A stretch of 64,000 nucleotides of DNA from Mucilaginibacter hurinus (GTDB taxonomy: Bacteria > Bacteroidota > Bacteroidia > Sphingobacteriales > Sphingobacteriaceae). The notes under the pieces were generated by a model. It was given only the letters and a program-made list of their open reading frames with translations. It made no database searches and had not been told where the DNA came from. Each line of letters starts with the position of its first letter. The first letter of the stretch is position 1. Shown one piece after another: positions 8,806 to 17,168 of this stretch. Location of the stretch: positions 186,001 through 250,000 of the forward strand of contig NZ_QGDC01000002.1 of assembly GCF_003324525.1 (NCBI RefSeq). The letters run 5' to 3'. Position numbers and translations under genes: made by a program.

Positions 8806-8887
8806 CGTTAAATAAAATCGCCACCAAATAAAATTCTGTTTCGTTTATAATAATCTATTAATCAGTATCTTTTGATCATTAATTAAA

Positions 8888-9136
8888 TCAATAATTATAT
8901 CTAAGATAACTCTCTTTGAAATCCTTACGCATTATTATAAAACGGTCACCCACTGCTTTCAGGAATGTTTCGTCGAGCAATTCAAATACACTATTCACGC
9001 CGTCCGTCAGGTCCATTTCCGGTATCTTGTAGCTTTGCTCAAGACTTCCCTGTTCAATCTTTATAATAAACTTTTGGTTCATGTTCAGGATTGATATTTT
9101 GAAATCAGGGTGAGGAAGTTCTGCTATTATTCTCAT
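8888..9136 (-). CDS. Conserved small protein of unknown function
   Basis: An 82-residue protein that I recognise only as a small conserved Bacteroidota type. It starts MRIIAELPHPDFKISILNMN and continues with a beta-rich half (KFIIKIEQGSLEQSY) followed by a helical half (GVNSVFELLDETFLKAVGDRF). No signal peptide or membrane segment. It overlaps the 3' end of the upstream CrtA-like gene by 4 bases (ATGA), so the two are probably cotranslated. Function unknown. Confidence 0.75.
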   Translation of the reverse strand: MRIIAELPHPDFKISILNMNQKFIIKIEQGSLEQSYKIPEMDLTDGVNSVFELLDETFLKAVGDRFIIMRKDFKESYLRYNY

Positions 9137-9837
9137 GATGTGGTTGACAAATTTTTTAAAGGGTTATCGCCATTAAGTGTGCCATAACTTGCTATGGGTT
9201 TAAAGCGCGCGAATAGTTCTTCGCTATACCAGTTTTCGCGTCGTGTTTTTCTTATCACCTCGGCATGTTCCGGGCTGCCATATGAAAAAGCTTTCATTTT
9301 TTCTTCTGTTTCCCAGATAGAAAACGTCGCCTGCCGATATGCGGGAGCTTCCCCTATACCTATAGATGCAATAAATCCCCGAGCGGTTGTCATTAATCGG
9401 GCCACGTTATCCACATGCGACCAGAATCTTTTTAATTTACTGAGGCGTATTGTGGCCCGTGTGAGCACGGCAATGGGTCCGGAATAGGTATTGTCGGCCG
9501 GCTTGCCAAAAGGCTCTCTGCCGTCCCATTTGCCATGGCTTTGCAGGGGTGTGCATAAAAGCGTCCAGCGTTCTGTTTCAAATAAGCTCCACCAGCGTGT
9601 TATAAACGACGTATTGTTAAAGTTGTCAAAGTGATCCCGGCTGTTCCATACGGCTAACAAGCCCCATTGCTGCCAGTCCGGCGTTAAATCGAATGTTCCA
9701 TTCCGCCCGGTGCCTAGTAGTTTCCAAAAGGTACAACCCTTGCGCAGCATCAAGGGCAACCTGTGTATGGCCATAGCCAGCAAGGCAAACGGAATATACG
9801 CCTTTTTGTAACGCACAATTGTGAGGCTGACGATCAT
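9133..9837 (-). CDS. Spheroidene monooxygenase (CrtA)-like protein
   Basis: A 234-residue protein resembling CrtA, which adds keto groups to acyclic carotenoids. Family-like features include MAIHRLPLMLRKG, WKLLGTGRNGTFD (about 38-50), the LLAVWNSRDHFDNF turn, and the WTLLCTPLQSHGKWDGREPF block near residues 91-110. The C-terminal half (ATFSIWETEEKMKAFSYG) looks like a dimeric alpha+beta barrel/heme-monooxygenase-like half. No other carotenoid gene is in the window, so the substrate may be another isoprenoid or something unrelated. It is divergent from the msrC-like gene and overlaps the next gene by 4 bases. Confidence 0.75.
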   Translation of the reverse strand: MIVSLTIVRYKKAYIPFALLAMAIHRLPLMLRKGCTFWKLLGTGRNGTFDLTPDWQQWGLLAVWNSRDHFDNFNNTSFITRWWSLFETERWTLLCTPLQSHGKWDGREPFGKPADNTYSGPIAVLTRATIRLSKLKRFWSHVDNVARLMTTARGFIASIGIGEAPAYRQATFSIWETEEKMKAFSYGSPEHAEVIRKTRRENWYSEELFARFKPIASYGTLNGDNPLKNLSTTS

Positions 9838-9898
9838 GGGTGCTAAATAAAAGATTAAATATGAGATTTGCCTTATTTACTTTTAAAGGCGGCTTGCG

Positions 9899-9906
9899 TA
9901 CTTTTG
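9899..9906 (+). promoter_or_regulatory. Putative -7 element directly before the fRMsr gene
   Basis: TACTTTTG matches TAnnTTTG exactly and ends three bases before the ATG at 9910. If used, the transcript would have almost no leader. The -33 region is T-rich but lacks a clean TTG. Confidence 0.45.
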
Positions 9907-9909
9907 CGA

Positions 9910-10389
9910 ATGGCTGAAGATTTGCAGATAAGTACATCACCCAATAAGGCAAACCAATACATCGCCCTCTTACCACAGCTTAAAGCCCTGTTAGCAGGAG
10001 AAAGCGATAAAGTGGCGAACATGGCTAACCTGGCAGCGGCGTTAAAACAACAATTCGGCTGGTTTTGGGTGGGATTTTACCTTGTTAAAGATGATGAACT
10101 CGTATTAGGCCCATTCCAGGGCCCTGTAGCTTGTACACGTATAGGTAAAGCCAAGGGTGTTTGTGGCTCGGCATGGGAGCAGGCTCAAACCCTGATAGTG
10201 CCGGATGTGGATTTATTTCCGGGTCATATTGCTTGCAGCTCTTTGTCCCGGTCAGAAATTGTAGTGCCCGTGATTTATGGTAACGACGTGGTAGCCGTGT
10301 TAGACGTGGACAGCGAGCAGCTAAATCAATTTGATGATATAGACGCAAAATATTTAGCAGAGATAGTTGCCCTGGTGGATTTTAGATGA
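9910..10389 (+). CDS. msrC: Free methionine-(R)-sulfoxide reductase (GAF-domain, fRMsr)
   Basis: Reduces free methionine-R-sulfoxide with thioredoxin in the cytoplasm. It is a 159-residue single GAF domain (FGWFWVGFYLVKDDELVLGPFQG). Cys75, Cys85 and Cys109 have exactly the 10- and 24-residue spacing of the three cysteines in the E. coli enzyme (84, 94, 118), including GVCGSAW and HIACSSLSRSEIVVPV. I chose ATG 9910 over a TTG at 9868, which would add a non-conserved hydrophobic extension overlapping the promoter. It overlaps the next gene by 4 bases, so it likely heads a three-gene unit with the hydrolase and DNA glycosylase. Confidence 0.92.
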   Translation: MAEDLQISTSPNKANQYIALLPQLKALLAGESDKVANMANLAAALKQQFGWFWVGFYLVKDDELVLGPFQGPVACTRIGKAKGVCGSAWEQAQTLIVPDVDLFPGHIACSSLSRSEIVVPVIYGNDVVAVLDVDSEQLNQFDDIDAKYLAEIVALVDFR

Positions 10390-11030
10390 GCCGTATATTT
10401 TTGATACCAGGTTTAGGTGCTGACTGCCGCATATACAAGAATATTGACTTGGAGGATCACGAGGTAATTCAGGTTAACTGGATAGAACCGACCGTAACCG
10501 ACACTTTACAAAGTTATGCCCAAAGGATTATAGACCAGTATAATATAACTAACGATTCTGTGGTCATAGGTAATTCAATGGGTGGTATGGTAGCGGTAGA
10601 AATAGCTAAAAGAGTGGCGCTTAAAAAAGTAATACTTATCTCAAGCATAAAAACCTATTCGGAAGCACCATGGTATTTTTCGTTATTCCGGCGATTCCCT
10701 GTCTACAAAATAATTCCCGGGAGACTGTTTACTTCATTAGGTTTTTTGGTTAAACCCCTGTTTAGTAGCATGTCTGCAACGGACGCTGCCCTGTTTGCTG
10801 ACATGTTGAAAAGAACGTCCCCGATATTTGCAAAATGGGCGATGAAGGCTATATTAAATTGGAACAACACTGATATCCCGTTGCATACCTACCACATAAC
10901 CGGCAATAAAGATCTTATTTTTGATTACAGAAAGATAAACAATGCCCTGATAATCAACGATGGTACTCATATAATGATTTTCGATAAAGCAAAAGAGGTG
11001 AACAAACTGTTGATGGATATTATAAAGTGA
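10386..11030 (+). CDS. Alpha/beta-hydrolase fold protein
   Basis: A 214-residue small hydrolase. An oxyanion-type loop IPGLGADCRIY lies at 7-17, the nucleophile elbow GNSMGG at about residue 62-67 (Ser64), and the candidate catalytic His near the C-terminus in NDGTHIMIF. There is no signal peptide. It overlaps msrC by 4 bases and the glycosylase start by one base, so all three are probably cotranscribed. Substrate unknown; esterase, thioesterase or lipase-like activity are all possible. Confidence 0.8.
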   Translation: MSRIFLIPGLGADCRIYKNIDLEDHEVIQVNWIEPTVTDTLQSYAQRIIDQYNITNDSVVIGNSMGGMVAVEIAKRVALKKVILISSIKTYSEAPWYFSLFRRFPVYKIIPGRLFTSLGFLVKPLFSSMSATDAALFADMLKRTSPIFAKWAMKAILNWNNTDIPLHTYHITGNKDLIFDYRKINNALIINDGTHIMIFDKAKEVNKLLMDIIK

Positions 11031-11632
11031 TGAAATTGCCCCACTCATACTATCTCAGTAATGATGTTGTTGCCCTAAGCCGCGATTTACTGGGCAAATA
11101 CCTGTTTACCAAAATAGATGGCGTTACAACAGGTGGCTACATCGTTGAAACGGAGGCTTATAACGGCATTGTCGACCGAGCATCGCATGCTTTTGGCAAC
11201 CGGCGCACGCCACGTACCATTACAATGTTTGAAGAGGGTGGCCGTGCTTATGTATATCTTTGCTACGGCATACACGAGATGTTCAACATAGTAACCTCCA
11301 TAGCAGGTACGCCGCATGCCATACTTATACGGGCTTTACATCCGACGGAAGGTATCGACGTTATGCAATTCCGGCGCAATATGAGCATTATAAAGCCAAC
11401 TATTACCATGGGGCCTGGCTCTGTTGCAAAAGCTTTAGGTATTTCGCGTAAAATAAATTCTATCAGCCTTTTAAGTGATACGCTTTGGCTAGAGGAGAGA
11501 GGACTTTCTTTTACTGACGAAGAAATTAAAGCTGCCCCTAGGGTTGGAGTGGACTACGCAGGTGATGATGCAATGTTACCGTATCGTTTTTATGTGAAGG
11601 GCGATGTGTATGTTAGCAAGCCTAACAAATAA
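11030..11632 (+). CDS. 3-methyladenine DNA glycosylase (AAG/Mpg family)
   Basis: Base-excision repair enzyme that removes alkylated and deaminated purines. About 200 residues with the AAG signature GGYIVETEAYNG (catalytic Glu in VETEAY) and RTITMFEEGGRAYVYLCYGIHEMFN, which contains the Tyr that intercalates into DNA and the following active-site segment. The ATG at 11030 overlaps the upstream TGA by one base; a GTG at 11027 would add one residue. It is cotranscribed with msrC and the hydrolase, grouping oxidative/alkylation damage repair functions. Confidence 0.93.
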   Translation: MKLPHSYYLSNDVVALSRDLLGKYLFTKIDGVTTGGYIVETEAYNGIVDRASHAFGNRRTPRTITMFEEGGRAYVYLCYGIHEMFNIVTSIAGTPHAILIRALHPTEGIDVMQFRRNMSIIKPTITMGPGSVAKALGISRKINSISLLSDTLWLEERGLSFTDEEIKAAPRVGVDYAGDDAMLPYRFYVKGDVYVSKPNK

Positions 11633-11811
11633 ATAACGCTATGGATTTTCGGTTTCTTTTACATTAATTTGCGGTTAAAACAAGTTAACCCTGATGCGTC
11701 ATCGGCCTCATTCGCAAACTAACATATTATCTAAGCCAATTGGCGGCATAAATGCTTCACCGTTCTCGCCTGGCTTGTTCCAATCGCTAATAAAAAATTC
11801 TTTATATTACT

Positions 11812-12669
11812 ATGGTAAGCTATAATCCTAAAGAGTGGTTCAAATTTATTTTTATGTTCCACCGGGCCGATACCTTCCGTGAACTTCTGCCGCTTATTAT
11901 AGCGGTTGGACTTTACGCGGTGGCTATAGATTTTTTACTGATGGATGTATTACACCTGCAAAAAACAAACATTATCAGCAAGATTACCTACGTGCATACA
12001 ACTATCGGGTTCCTGTTCTCGTTACTGCTTGCGTTTCGTATCAACTCCGCATATGACCGCTGGTGGGAAGGGCGGAAGTTGTGGGGAAGCCTTGTTAACA
12101 ATAGTCGTAACCTTTCAATTAAACTTAAACATCTAGTAAACGACCCTGCGGACGTGGCTTACTTTAATTATGCCATCCCGCTGTTTTCGCGCGTGCTGAG
12201 GGACCACCTCCGCGATAATTATAAACATGAAGATCAGGATTTTTTTGTGGTCGACCGTAAAAAACATGTGCCCAACCAGGTAGCTTCGGTAATTATAAAA
12301 CGTTTATACGAACTTAACAGGGCAGGACAATTGAATACTGAGCAATTGTTGAGTTTAAATAACGATATTAGTATATTTTCAGATATATGCGGTTCATGCG
12401 AACGTATTAAAAAGACGCCGATACCGTTTTCATACAGCGTATTTATAAAGAAATTTATATTCACTTATATTATCACCCTGCCGTTTGCATGGGTGTTTGA
12501 ACTCGGCTATTTTGTAGTGCCTATCATCTGCTTCATATTGTTTGTATTCGCCAGTATTGAATTGATCTCTGAAGAAATAGAGAATCCTTTTGGCGTTGAT
12601 GCTAACGACTTACCTATAAATACCATCTGCGAAACTATAAAGAAGGACGTAGGCGATATATTTTATTAA
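11812..12669 (+). CDS. Bestrophin family anion channel
   Basis: A 285-residue integral membrane protein of the bestrophin/UPF0187 family, pentameric anion or cation channels. The family signature RINSAYDRWWEGRKLWGSLVNNSRN lies at about residues 76-100; hydrophobic helices are seen near 25-45, 60-75, 215-235 and 240-262. The conserved late segment EIENPFGVDANDLP is present. Its stop overlaps the HDAC-like start by one base (TAATG), implying coupling. Ion selectivity cannot be told. Confidence 0.9.
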   Translation: MVSYNPKEWFKFIFMFHRADTFRELLPLIIAVGLYAVAIDFLLMDVLHLQKTNIISKITYVHTTIGFLFSLLLAFRINSAYDRWWEGRKLWGSLVNNSRNLSIKLKHLVNDPADVAYFNYAIPLFSRVLRDHLRDNYKHEDQDFFVVDRKKHVPNQVASVIIKRLYELNRAGQLNTEQLLSLNNDISIFSDICGSCERIKKTPIPFSYSVFIKKFIFTYIITLPFAWVFELGYFVVPIICFILFVFASIELISEEIENPFGVDANDLPINTICETIKKDVGDIFY

Positions 12670-13571
12670 TGCTTAAAATAGCATACGATAAATTTTATGC
12701 ACACCCTTTACCTGAGGGACACCGGTTCCCCATGGTTAAATATGAACTGATACCCGGGCAATTACTTCATGAGGGTTTAATTTCAGAGGAGAACTTGTTT
12801 GTACCGGGTGAATGCCCGGAGTATATTATATTGCTAACTCACACAAGCAATTACTGGCAGCATTTACGCCACCTTACATTGCCGCCAGGCGAAGTGCGGC
12901 GCATTGGCTTCCCCTTATCTGCGCAATTAGTTGACCGTGAGATACGCATTGCAGAAGGAACCATAGACGGTTGTCATTACGCATTTGAGCACGGCGTGGC
13001 CTTTAATGTAGCCGGGGGAACTCATCACGCCGGCACTCATTGGGGCGAAGGATTCTGCTTATTAAATGATCAGGCTATCGCAGCTAATTATTTATTAAAC
13101 AATAGTTTAGCAAGCCGTATATTAATAATTGATTTAGATGTACACCAAGGAAATGGTACTGCACAAATATTTGAAAATGAACCGCGGGTTTATACATTTT
13201 CTATGCATGGCGCTAACAATTTCCCCTTCCGTAAAGAAAGATCGGATAAGGATATAGCATTACCCGACTACACGGGGAATGAAAAATACCTGGCTTTGCT
13301 CACATCCGCCTTAACGGCCATAATCAATCAGCACAAGCCCGACTTCATATTCTACCTGGCTGGCGTAGATGTATTGCAAACCGACAAGTTGGGAAAATTA
13401 GGAATGACGATTGAAGGTTGCAAAACCCGAGACCGGTTTGTGCTTGAGCAATGTGCGCTTAAGGGAATACCTGTTCAAATAAGCATGGGAGGGGGGTACT
13501 CGCCAAATATAAAAGATATTGTTGAGGCGCATTGTAACACCTACCGCATCGCTAACGACATATATTGTTGA
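12669..13571 (+). CDS. Histone deacetylase family (class II-like) amidohydrolase
   Basis: A zinc hydrolase of the HDAC/acetoin-utilisation/acetylpolyamine amidohydrolase superfamily, 300 residues. The active-site motifs are present: GGTHHAGTHWGEGFCLLND (tandem His and Asn-Asp), the DLDVHQGNGT zinc-binding segment, the Asp in LAGVDVLQTD, and the Gly-rich MGGGYS near the C-terminus. Bacterial homologues act on acetylpolyamines or acetylated small molecules and possibly on protein lysines. It is coupled to the bestrophin gene by a one-base overlap. With the sirtuin 4 kb away it gives two unrelated deacylases in the region. Confidence 0.92.
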   Translation: MLKIAYDKFYAHPLPEGHRFPMVKYELIPGQLLHEGLISEENLFVPGECPEYIILLTHTSNYWQHLRHLTLPPGEVRRIGFPLSAQLVDREIRIAEGTIDGCHYAFEHGVAFNVAGGTHHAGTHWGEGFCLLNDQAIAANYLLNNSLASRILIIDLDVHQGNGTAQIFENEPRVYTFSMHGANNFPFRKERSDKDIALPDYTGNEKYLALLTSALTAIINQHKPDFIFYLAGVDVLQTDKLGKLGMTIEGCKTRDRFVLEQCALKGIPVQISMGGGYSPNIKDIVEAHCNTYRIANDIYC

Positions 13572-13574
13572 TGA

Positions 13575-14933
13575 TTAACCCGTTACAATAAGTTTCCTGC
13601 TCATTTTATTGAAGCGCAAGTATAGCATAATGGCTGCCGCTGCAAGCCCCATTACAAGCCCAATCCAAACGCCTTCGGCACCATAACCCAGATATATCCC
13701 GGCGAAGTAGCTTACAGGCAATCCGATTAACCAGTAAGCTACAAAGGTAATAAGTGTAGGTATGTTTACATCGCCCATGCCCCGGAGTATGCCAAGGCCT
13801 ACAACCTGCGCCCCGTCAAATAATTGAAAAACAGCCGCTAATAGCAATAGCTGCGAAGCTACTGCCACAACGTCTGCATCGTTGGTAATTACCCAGGGCA
13901 ACCACTTGTTGGCAATTATAAATAAAACGGCTGTAACAGCCATAAAAGCTAAAACGATGTGGTAGCTGGAAATAGCCGAAAAACGCAGGTTGACATGTTC
14001 TTTAGCGCCGAAATTGTTGCCCGACCGGATAGCCGCAGCAGCAGAGATACCGGTAGCAACCATAAACGTTATGGCAGCCATGTTTATAGCCACCTGATGC
14101 GCCGCTTGTTGCACAGGGCTAATAGTTCCTATCAGAATATTTGCAGCCCCAAAAGCGCTAACCTCAAACGTACCTTGAAGAGCCACCGGTATCCCTATTT
14201 TAAGAATTTTAGCGGTACGGATTCTATCAACTTGCTTAATAGCGAAGCCACGCAGATATTTTCTGAAATTGCGCGAATTCAACACATACCATGACATTAC
14301 AACTGCCATCAGGCAACGATCAATCAACGTGCTATAGCCTACACCTTTAATACCCATCGGCGTTAAGCCAAACATGCCTTTTACAAAGATTATTCCCAGC
14401 ACTATGTTAAGCACGTTGCCCCAGATGGACACCTGCATCGCTTGTTTCGTAAAGCCCAATCCTTCGGCAAACTGTTTAAAAGTACTGAATATGAGCAGGG
14501 GAATGATAGAAAATCCCATAAGCACAAAGAATGGCTTGGCCTGCTCGACGACCTCCGGCGATTGCCTGATATTGTCAAGCAAATACACCGCACCAAAATA
14601 CATTACCAAAAAAAGAATAATAGCCGTAATGACATTTATTATTAAGCTGTTAAAAAGCAACCGGCCGCATTCATAATAATTTTTACGGCCGTTTTCCTGT
14701 GATATGAGCGGCGTTAAACCATAGGCCATACCAACACCTATCAGTAACGGAACGATAAAAATAGCGTTAACTAATGACACTGCTGCCAAAGGAATTGTAC
14801 CGGCAAAGTGGCCAACAATTATACTGTCTGATAGATGTACGGCCACATGGCCCACCTGCGAAATAACTACAGGTATGGCGAGTTTTAAAGTGTTACGGTA
14901 GTGATGTTGGTATTTATAATATATCTGTTTCAT
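13575..14933 (-). CDS. MATE family multidrug/metabolite efflux transporter
   Basis: A 452-residue protein with twelve predicted hydrophobic segments and the family pattern AIPVVISQVGHVAVHLSDSI in helix 1 and a symmetrical second half (IGIPVALQGTFEVSAFGAA). It should export cationic compounds in exchange for H+ or Na+. It is most like the NorM/DinF group. It stands alone and converges on the HDAC-like gene with only three bases between the stops. Confidence 0.92.
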   Translation of the reverse strand: MKQIYYKYQHHYRNTLKLAIPVVISQVGHVAVHLSDSIIVGHFAGTIPLAAVSLVNAIFIVPLLIGVGMAYGLTPLISQENGRKNYYECGRLLFNSLIINVITAIILFLVMYFGAVYLLDNIRQSPEVVEQAKPFFVLMGFSIIPLLIFSTFKQFAEGLGFTKQAMQVSIWGNVLNIVLGIIFVKGMFGLTPMGIKGVGYSTLIDRCLMAVVMSWYVLNSRNFRKYLRGFAIKQVDRIRTAKILKIGIPVALQGTFEVSAFGAANILIGTISPVQQAAHQVAINMAAITFMVATGISAAAAIRSGNNFGAKEHVNLRFSAISSYHIVLAFMAVTAVLFIIANKWLPWVITNDADVVAVASQLLLLAAVFQLFDGAQVVGLGILRGMGDVNIPTLITFVAYWLIGLPVSYFAGIYLGYGAEGVWIGLVMGLAAAAIMLYLRFNKMSRKLIVTG

Positions 14934-14979
14934 TGAGGCGCAGCTGCGTAGTAAAGGTACGCTGTAGCAGTATTAAACG

Positions 14980-15603
14980 CTACGCTGCGGTGTAGAATTC
15001 TTCTTTTTCGGTAGTGTGTACAATTAATACACCCGAAAGTATTAAATCAACTAAAATACGTTGCGCTCGCCTGCGGCCCACATGTAACAGGTCGCTCAGT
15101 TGTTTTAAGGTTATGCGGTCTTCCTTGTCCAGGTATTCCAGTAGTGCTTTCTCATGGTCAGAATACGCTATCAATACGCCCTCGTCATTGTTGGCTCTTT
15201 TTAACACCTCAACGACTATTTTACTGGCCAATACACTTTTATCTTTCACACGTATGTAAACCCACCATTTGCCATCTTCGGCAAGTGCATAATGCGGCTT
15301 TTCTGTACTGGCCGGTATGTCTGCTACCAGCACTATCTTATCATCAATATATATTTCTTCAAATACTGGGTCAATTATCGGCCGGCAATACAATGTCGCG
15401 GCCCGGGTAAGCATATATTTCTCTTCTTCTTCTGATTTTACGCCGAGTATAGTGCCGTTATCCGCCACACCAACCAATAATTTACCGCCTTTGTTATTGG
15501 CAAAAGACACCATTGTGCGAGCAATTTTTTCCAGCCGGGTAATGGTTTTTTTAAAGTCAAGCGTTACACCTTCCCCCTCAAATATTAGTTTTTTAATATT
15601 CAT
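14980..15603 (-). CDS. AlbA_2 (Schlafen-type) domain protein with C-terminal winged helix
   Basis: A 207-residue protein. Residues ~1-120 are a divergent-AAA/AlbA_2 domain (GEGVTLDFKK, MVSFANNKGGKLLVGVADNGTILGV), a putative nucleic-acid-binding fold also found in Schlafen-like proteins. The last ~60 residues form a winged helix (ALLEYLDKEDRITLKQLSDLL, RRRAQRILVDLILSG). It probably acts as a DNA-binding regulator. It overlaps the GNAT gene by one base and is the last of a three-gene overlapping set. Confidence 0.85.
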   Translation of the reverse strand: MNIKKLIFEGEGVTLDFKKTITRLEKIARTMVSFANNKGGKLLVGVADNGTILGVKSEEEEKYMLTRAATLYCRPIIDPVFEEIYIDDKIVLVADIPASTEKPHYALAEDGKWWVYIRVKDKSVLASKIVVEVLKRANNDEGVLIAYSDHEKALLEYLDKEDRITLKQLSDLLHVGRRRAQRILVDLILSGVLIVHTTEKEEFYTAA

Positions 15604-16064
15604 TAGTTTCCTTCGCTTTTGTAGGGTGTAAATATATTCATCCAGTTATCGGGCTTTTCAAGGGCTTTAAAGCCAAACTGCCTGTATAAGCCATGAGCGT
15701 CCATTGTAGCCAATACCCAACGGCGTATTCCATCATATTCACTATCATCTACAATGGTTTGTATCAGCCATTTCGACAATCCTTTGCCACGGTGCTGCTC
15801 AACTATAAACACATCAGCAAGGTATGCAAAAGTAGCTTTATCAGTAATGAGCCGCGCAAAGCCAATTTGTACGTTTTCATAATAAATGCCGTAACAAACT
15901 GAATTTTCGATAGATTTTATTACGCGCTCTATTGATATACCTTTAGCCCAATATGATTCATGAGCAAGATAATGAAATATAACTGCTGTATCCAGCAATC
16001 TTTTATCAGTAGATATCAAATATCCCTTCGTAGTGAACGCTTTGTCATTCATAAATATTTTCAT
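15603..16064 (-). CDS. GNAT family N-acetyltransferase
   Basis: A 153-residue acetyltransferase. The acetyl-CoA loop is visible as VEQHRGKGLSKWLIQ (motif A, Q/RxxGxG/A) and motif B-like LYRQFGFKALEKPDNWM lies near the C-terminus. The pattern ARLITDKATFAYLADVFIVE is typical of small-molecule GNATs. Substrate unknown. A second in-frame ATG at 16052 would shorten the 20-base overlap with the DUF4442 gene to 8 bases, and the choice is uncertain. Confidence 0.85.
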   Translation of the reverse strand: MKIFMNDKAFTTKGYLISTDKRLLDTAVIFHYLAHESYWAKGISIERVIKSIENSVCYGIYYENVQIGFARLITDKATFAYLADVFIVEQHRGKGLSKWLIQTIVDDSEYDGIRRWVLATMDAHGLYRQFGFKALEKPDNWMNIFTPYKSEGN

Positions 16065-16539
16065 TGCGATAGGGCTTTTCCTTGTTCAGGTCACGTATGT
16101 AAACCTCACATAAAACTGAAGCCTTAAGTTCTCCGTATTGATTAAACATTTCCACAGGATATGTTCTTAAAAACTTACCAATGTTACGTAGTTCTCTCTC
16201 CATCTCGTCTATATCATCGTCATTTATCTTGATTTTAAATTCAAGCCTCGAGTGTGCCGGTTTAATATATTGAATTTGACATGATTTAAGCCAGGCCACT
16301 ACCTTATAACCTTTTGCGGTAAATATTTGATGAAAAAGCACCGGATAAAAAGGATCGGCGGCTGCAAAAATCGTTCCTCCAAAAATAGAATTGTTATAGT
16401 TTCTGTTAAGGAAACTTTTGCTGATTCTTACGTGAACGCCTTTGAAACCAGGGTCAAACTTTACCACCCAAATACGCTGGAACAGGAGAGGGGGATAGAA
16501 ACGCATCACCCATTTTAAAGTGCTTTTATTAACAAGCAT
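16045..16539 (-). CDS. DUF4442 hot-dog-fold protein
   Basis: A 164-residue protein of the DUF4442 group, related to acyl-CoA thioesterases of the hot-dog fold. Seen features are MRFYPPLLFQRIWV near the start, FLNRNYNNSIFGGTIFAAADPF at ~43-64 and a helical substrate-channel-like end. It is first of the DUF4442-GNAT-AlbA_2 overlapping set. Activity and substrate are unknown. Confidence 0.83.
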   Translation of the reverse strand: MLVNKSTLKWVMRFYPPLLFQRIWVVKFDPGFKGVHVRISKSFLNRNYNNSIFGGTIFAAADPFYPVLFHQIFTAKGYKVVAWLKSCQIQYIKPAHSRLEFKIKINDDDIDEMERELRNIGKFLRTYPVEMFNQYGELKASVLCEVYIRDLNKEKPYRNENIYE

Positions 16540-16713
16540 AACGCCTAAATATACTGATAACGGATTAATAAAACATCATGATTATATCGTACTGAAATCA
16601 AATTAATGTGAAAAACAACTACAATAATTTCAAAAAAAACTTTAAACAATGCGCTTTAGTCTGCGTTGTTGTGTTAGTTAACAACAATTGAAAAACACAT
16701 TAATCTGATACTC

Positions 16714-16926
16714 ATGAAAAATCCATTTTTAACATTAGCGGTGGCAACAGCTCTTATCGGTGCTGTGGCTACAGGCTGCAGCTCTACAGAAAAGGCGGGC
16801 GGTTCAGACACAACTGCCACGGACTCGGCAGGAATGATGACTGATACTGCTAGTATGACTACGCCGGCAACTACTGATACAGCGGGCACAATGTCAGACA
16901 CTGCAAAAACCGATTCAGTACGTTAA
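16714..16926 (+). CDS. Small Thr/Ser/Asp-rich lipoprotein
   Basis: A 70-residue lipoprotein. The signal peptide (FLTLAVATALIGAVATGC) ends at a lipobox Cys at residue 22. The mature part is a low-complexity chain of TDTA/SDTA-like units (TTATDSAGMMTDTASM, then TTDTAGTMSDTAKTDS), likely unstructured. It has its own terminator and no operon partners. Similar small lipoproteins are common in this lineage with no assigned role. Confidence 0.75.
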   Translation: MKNPFLTLAVATALIGAVATGCSSTEKAGGSDTTATDSAGMMTDTASMTTPATTDTAGTMSDTAKTDSVR

Positions 16927-16946
16927 TTGACGGCTGAACGCTGAAA

Positions 16947-16977
16947 AAAGAACCCGGTTTATGACCGGGTTTTTTTG
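16947..16977 (+). terminator. Intrinsic terminator after the small lipoprotein gene
   Basis: An 8-bp stem (16951-16958 with 16964-16971) around a five-base loop, followed by a run of T residues. Confidence 0.88.
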
Positions 16978-17168
16978 TTGTGTAAACAGTGATATATCAC
17001 TTTACGGTTTCACTTAAGCCTTTACTGTCTGCATGCCAACAATATGGAGTGGTTGCGAATAGCTTTACCTATTGAACAGTAATAGCTTTTTGTAAAGATT
17101 TTATCTGCAGTCCCAAAGCTTTTTTTCATCCACCGGTCTATAGGAGTGTTCTTCATAAACAAATATAC

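Noticed and set aside
9868-9909. N-terminal extension of the fRMsr gene from TTG
   Set aside because: It runs through the predicted -7 element, and family members begin at the later ATG.
17022-17156. 44-codon minus-strand open frame next to the broken amidohydrolase
   Set aside because: No recognisable family, no start signals and low-complexity surroundings; could be chance.
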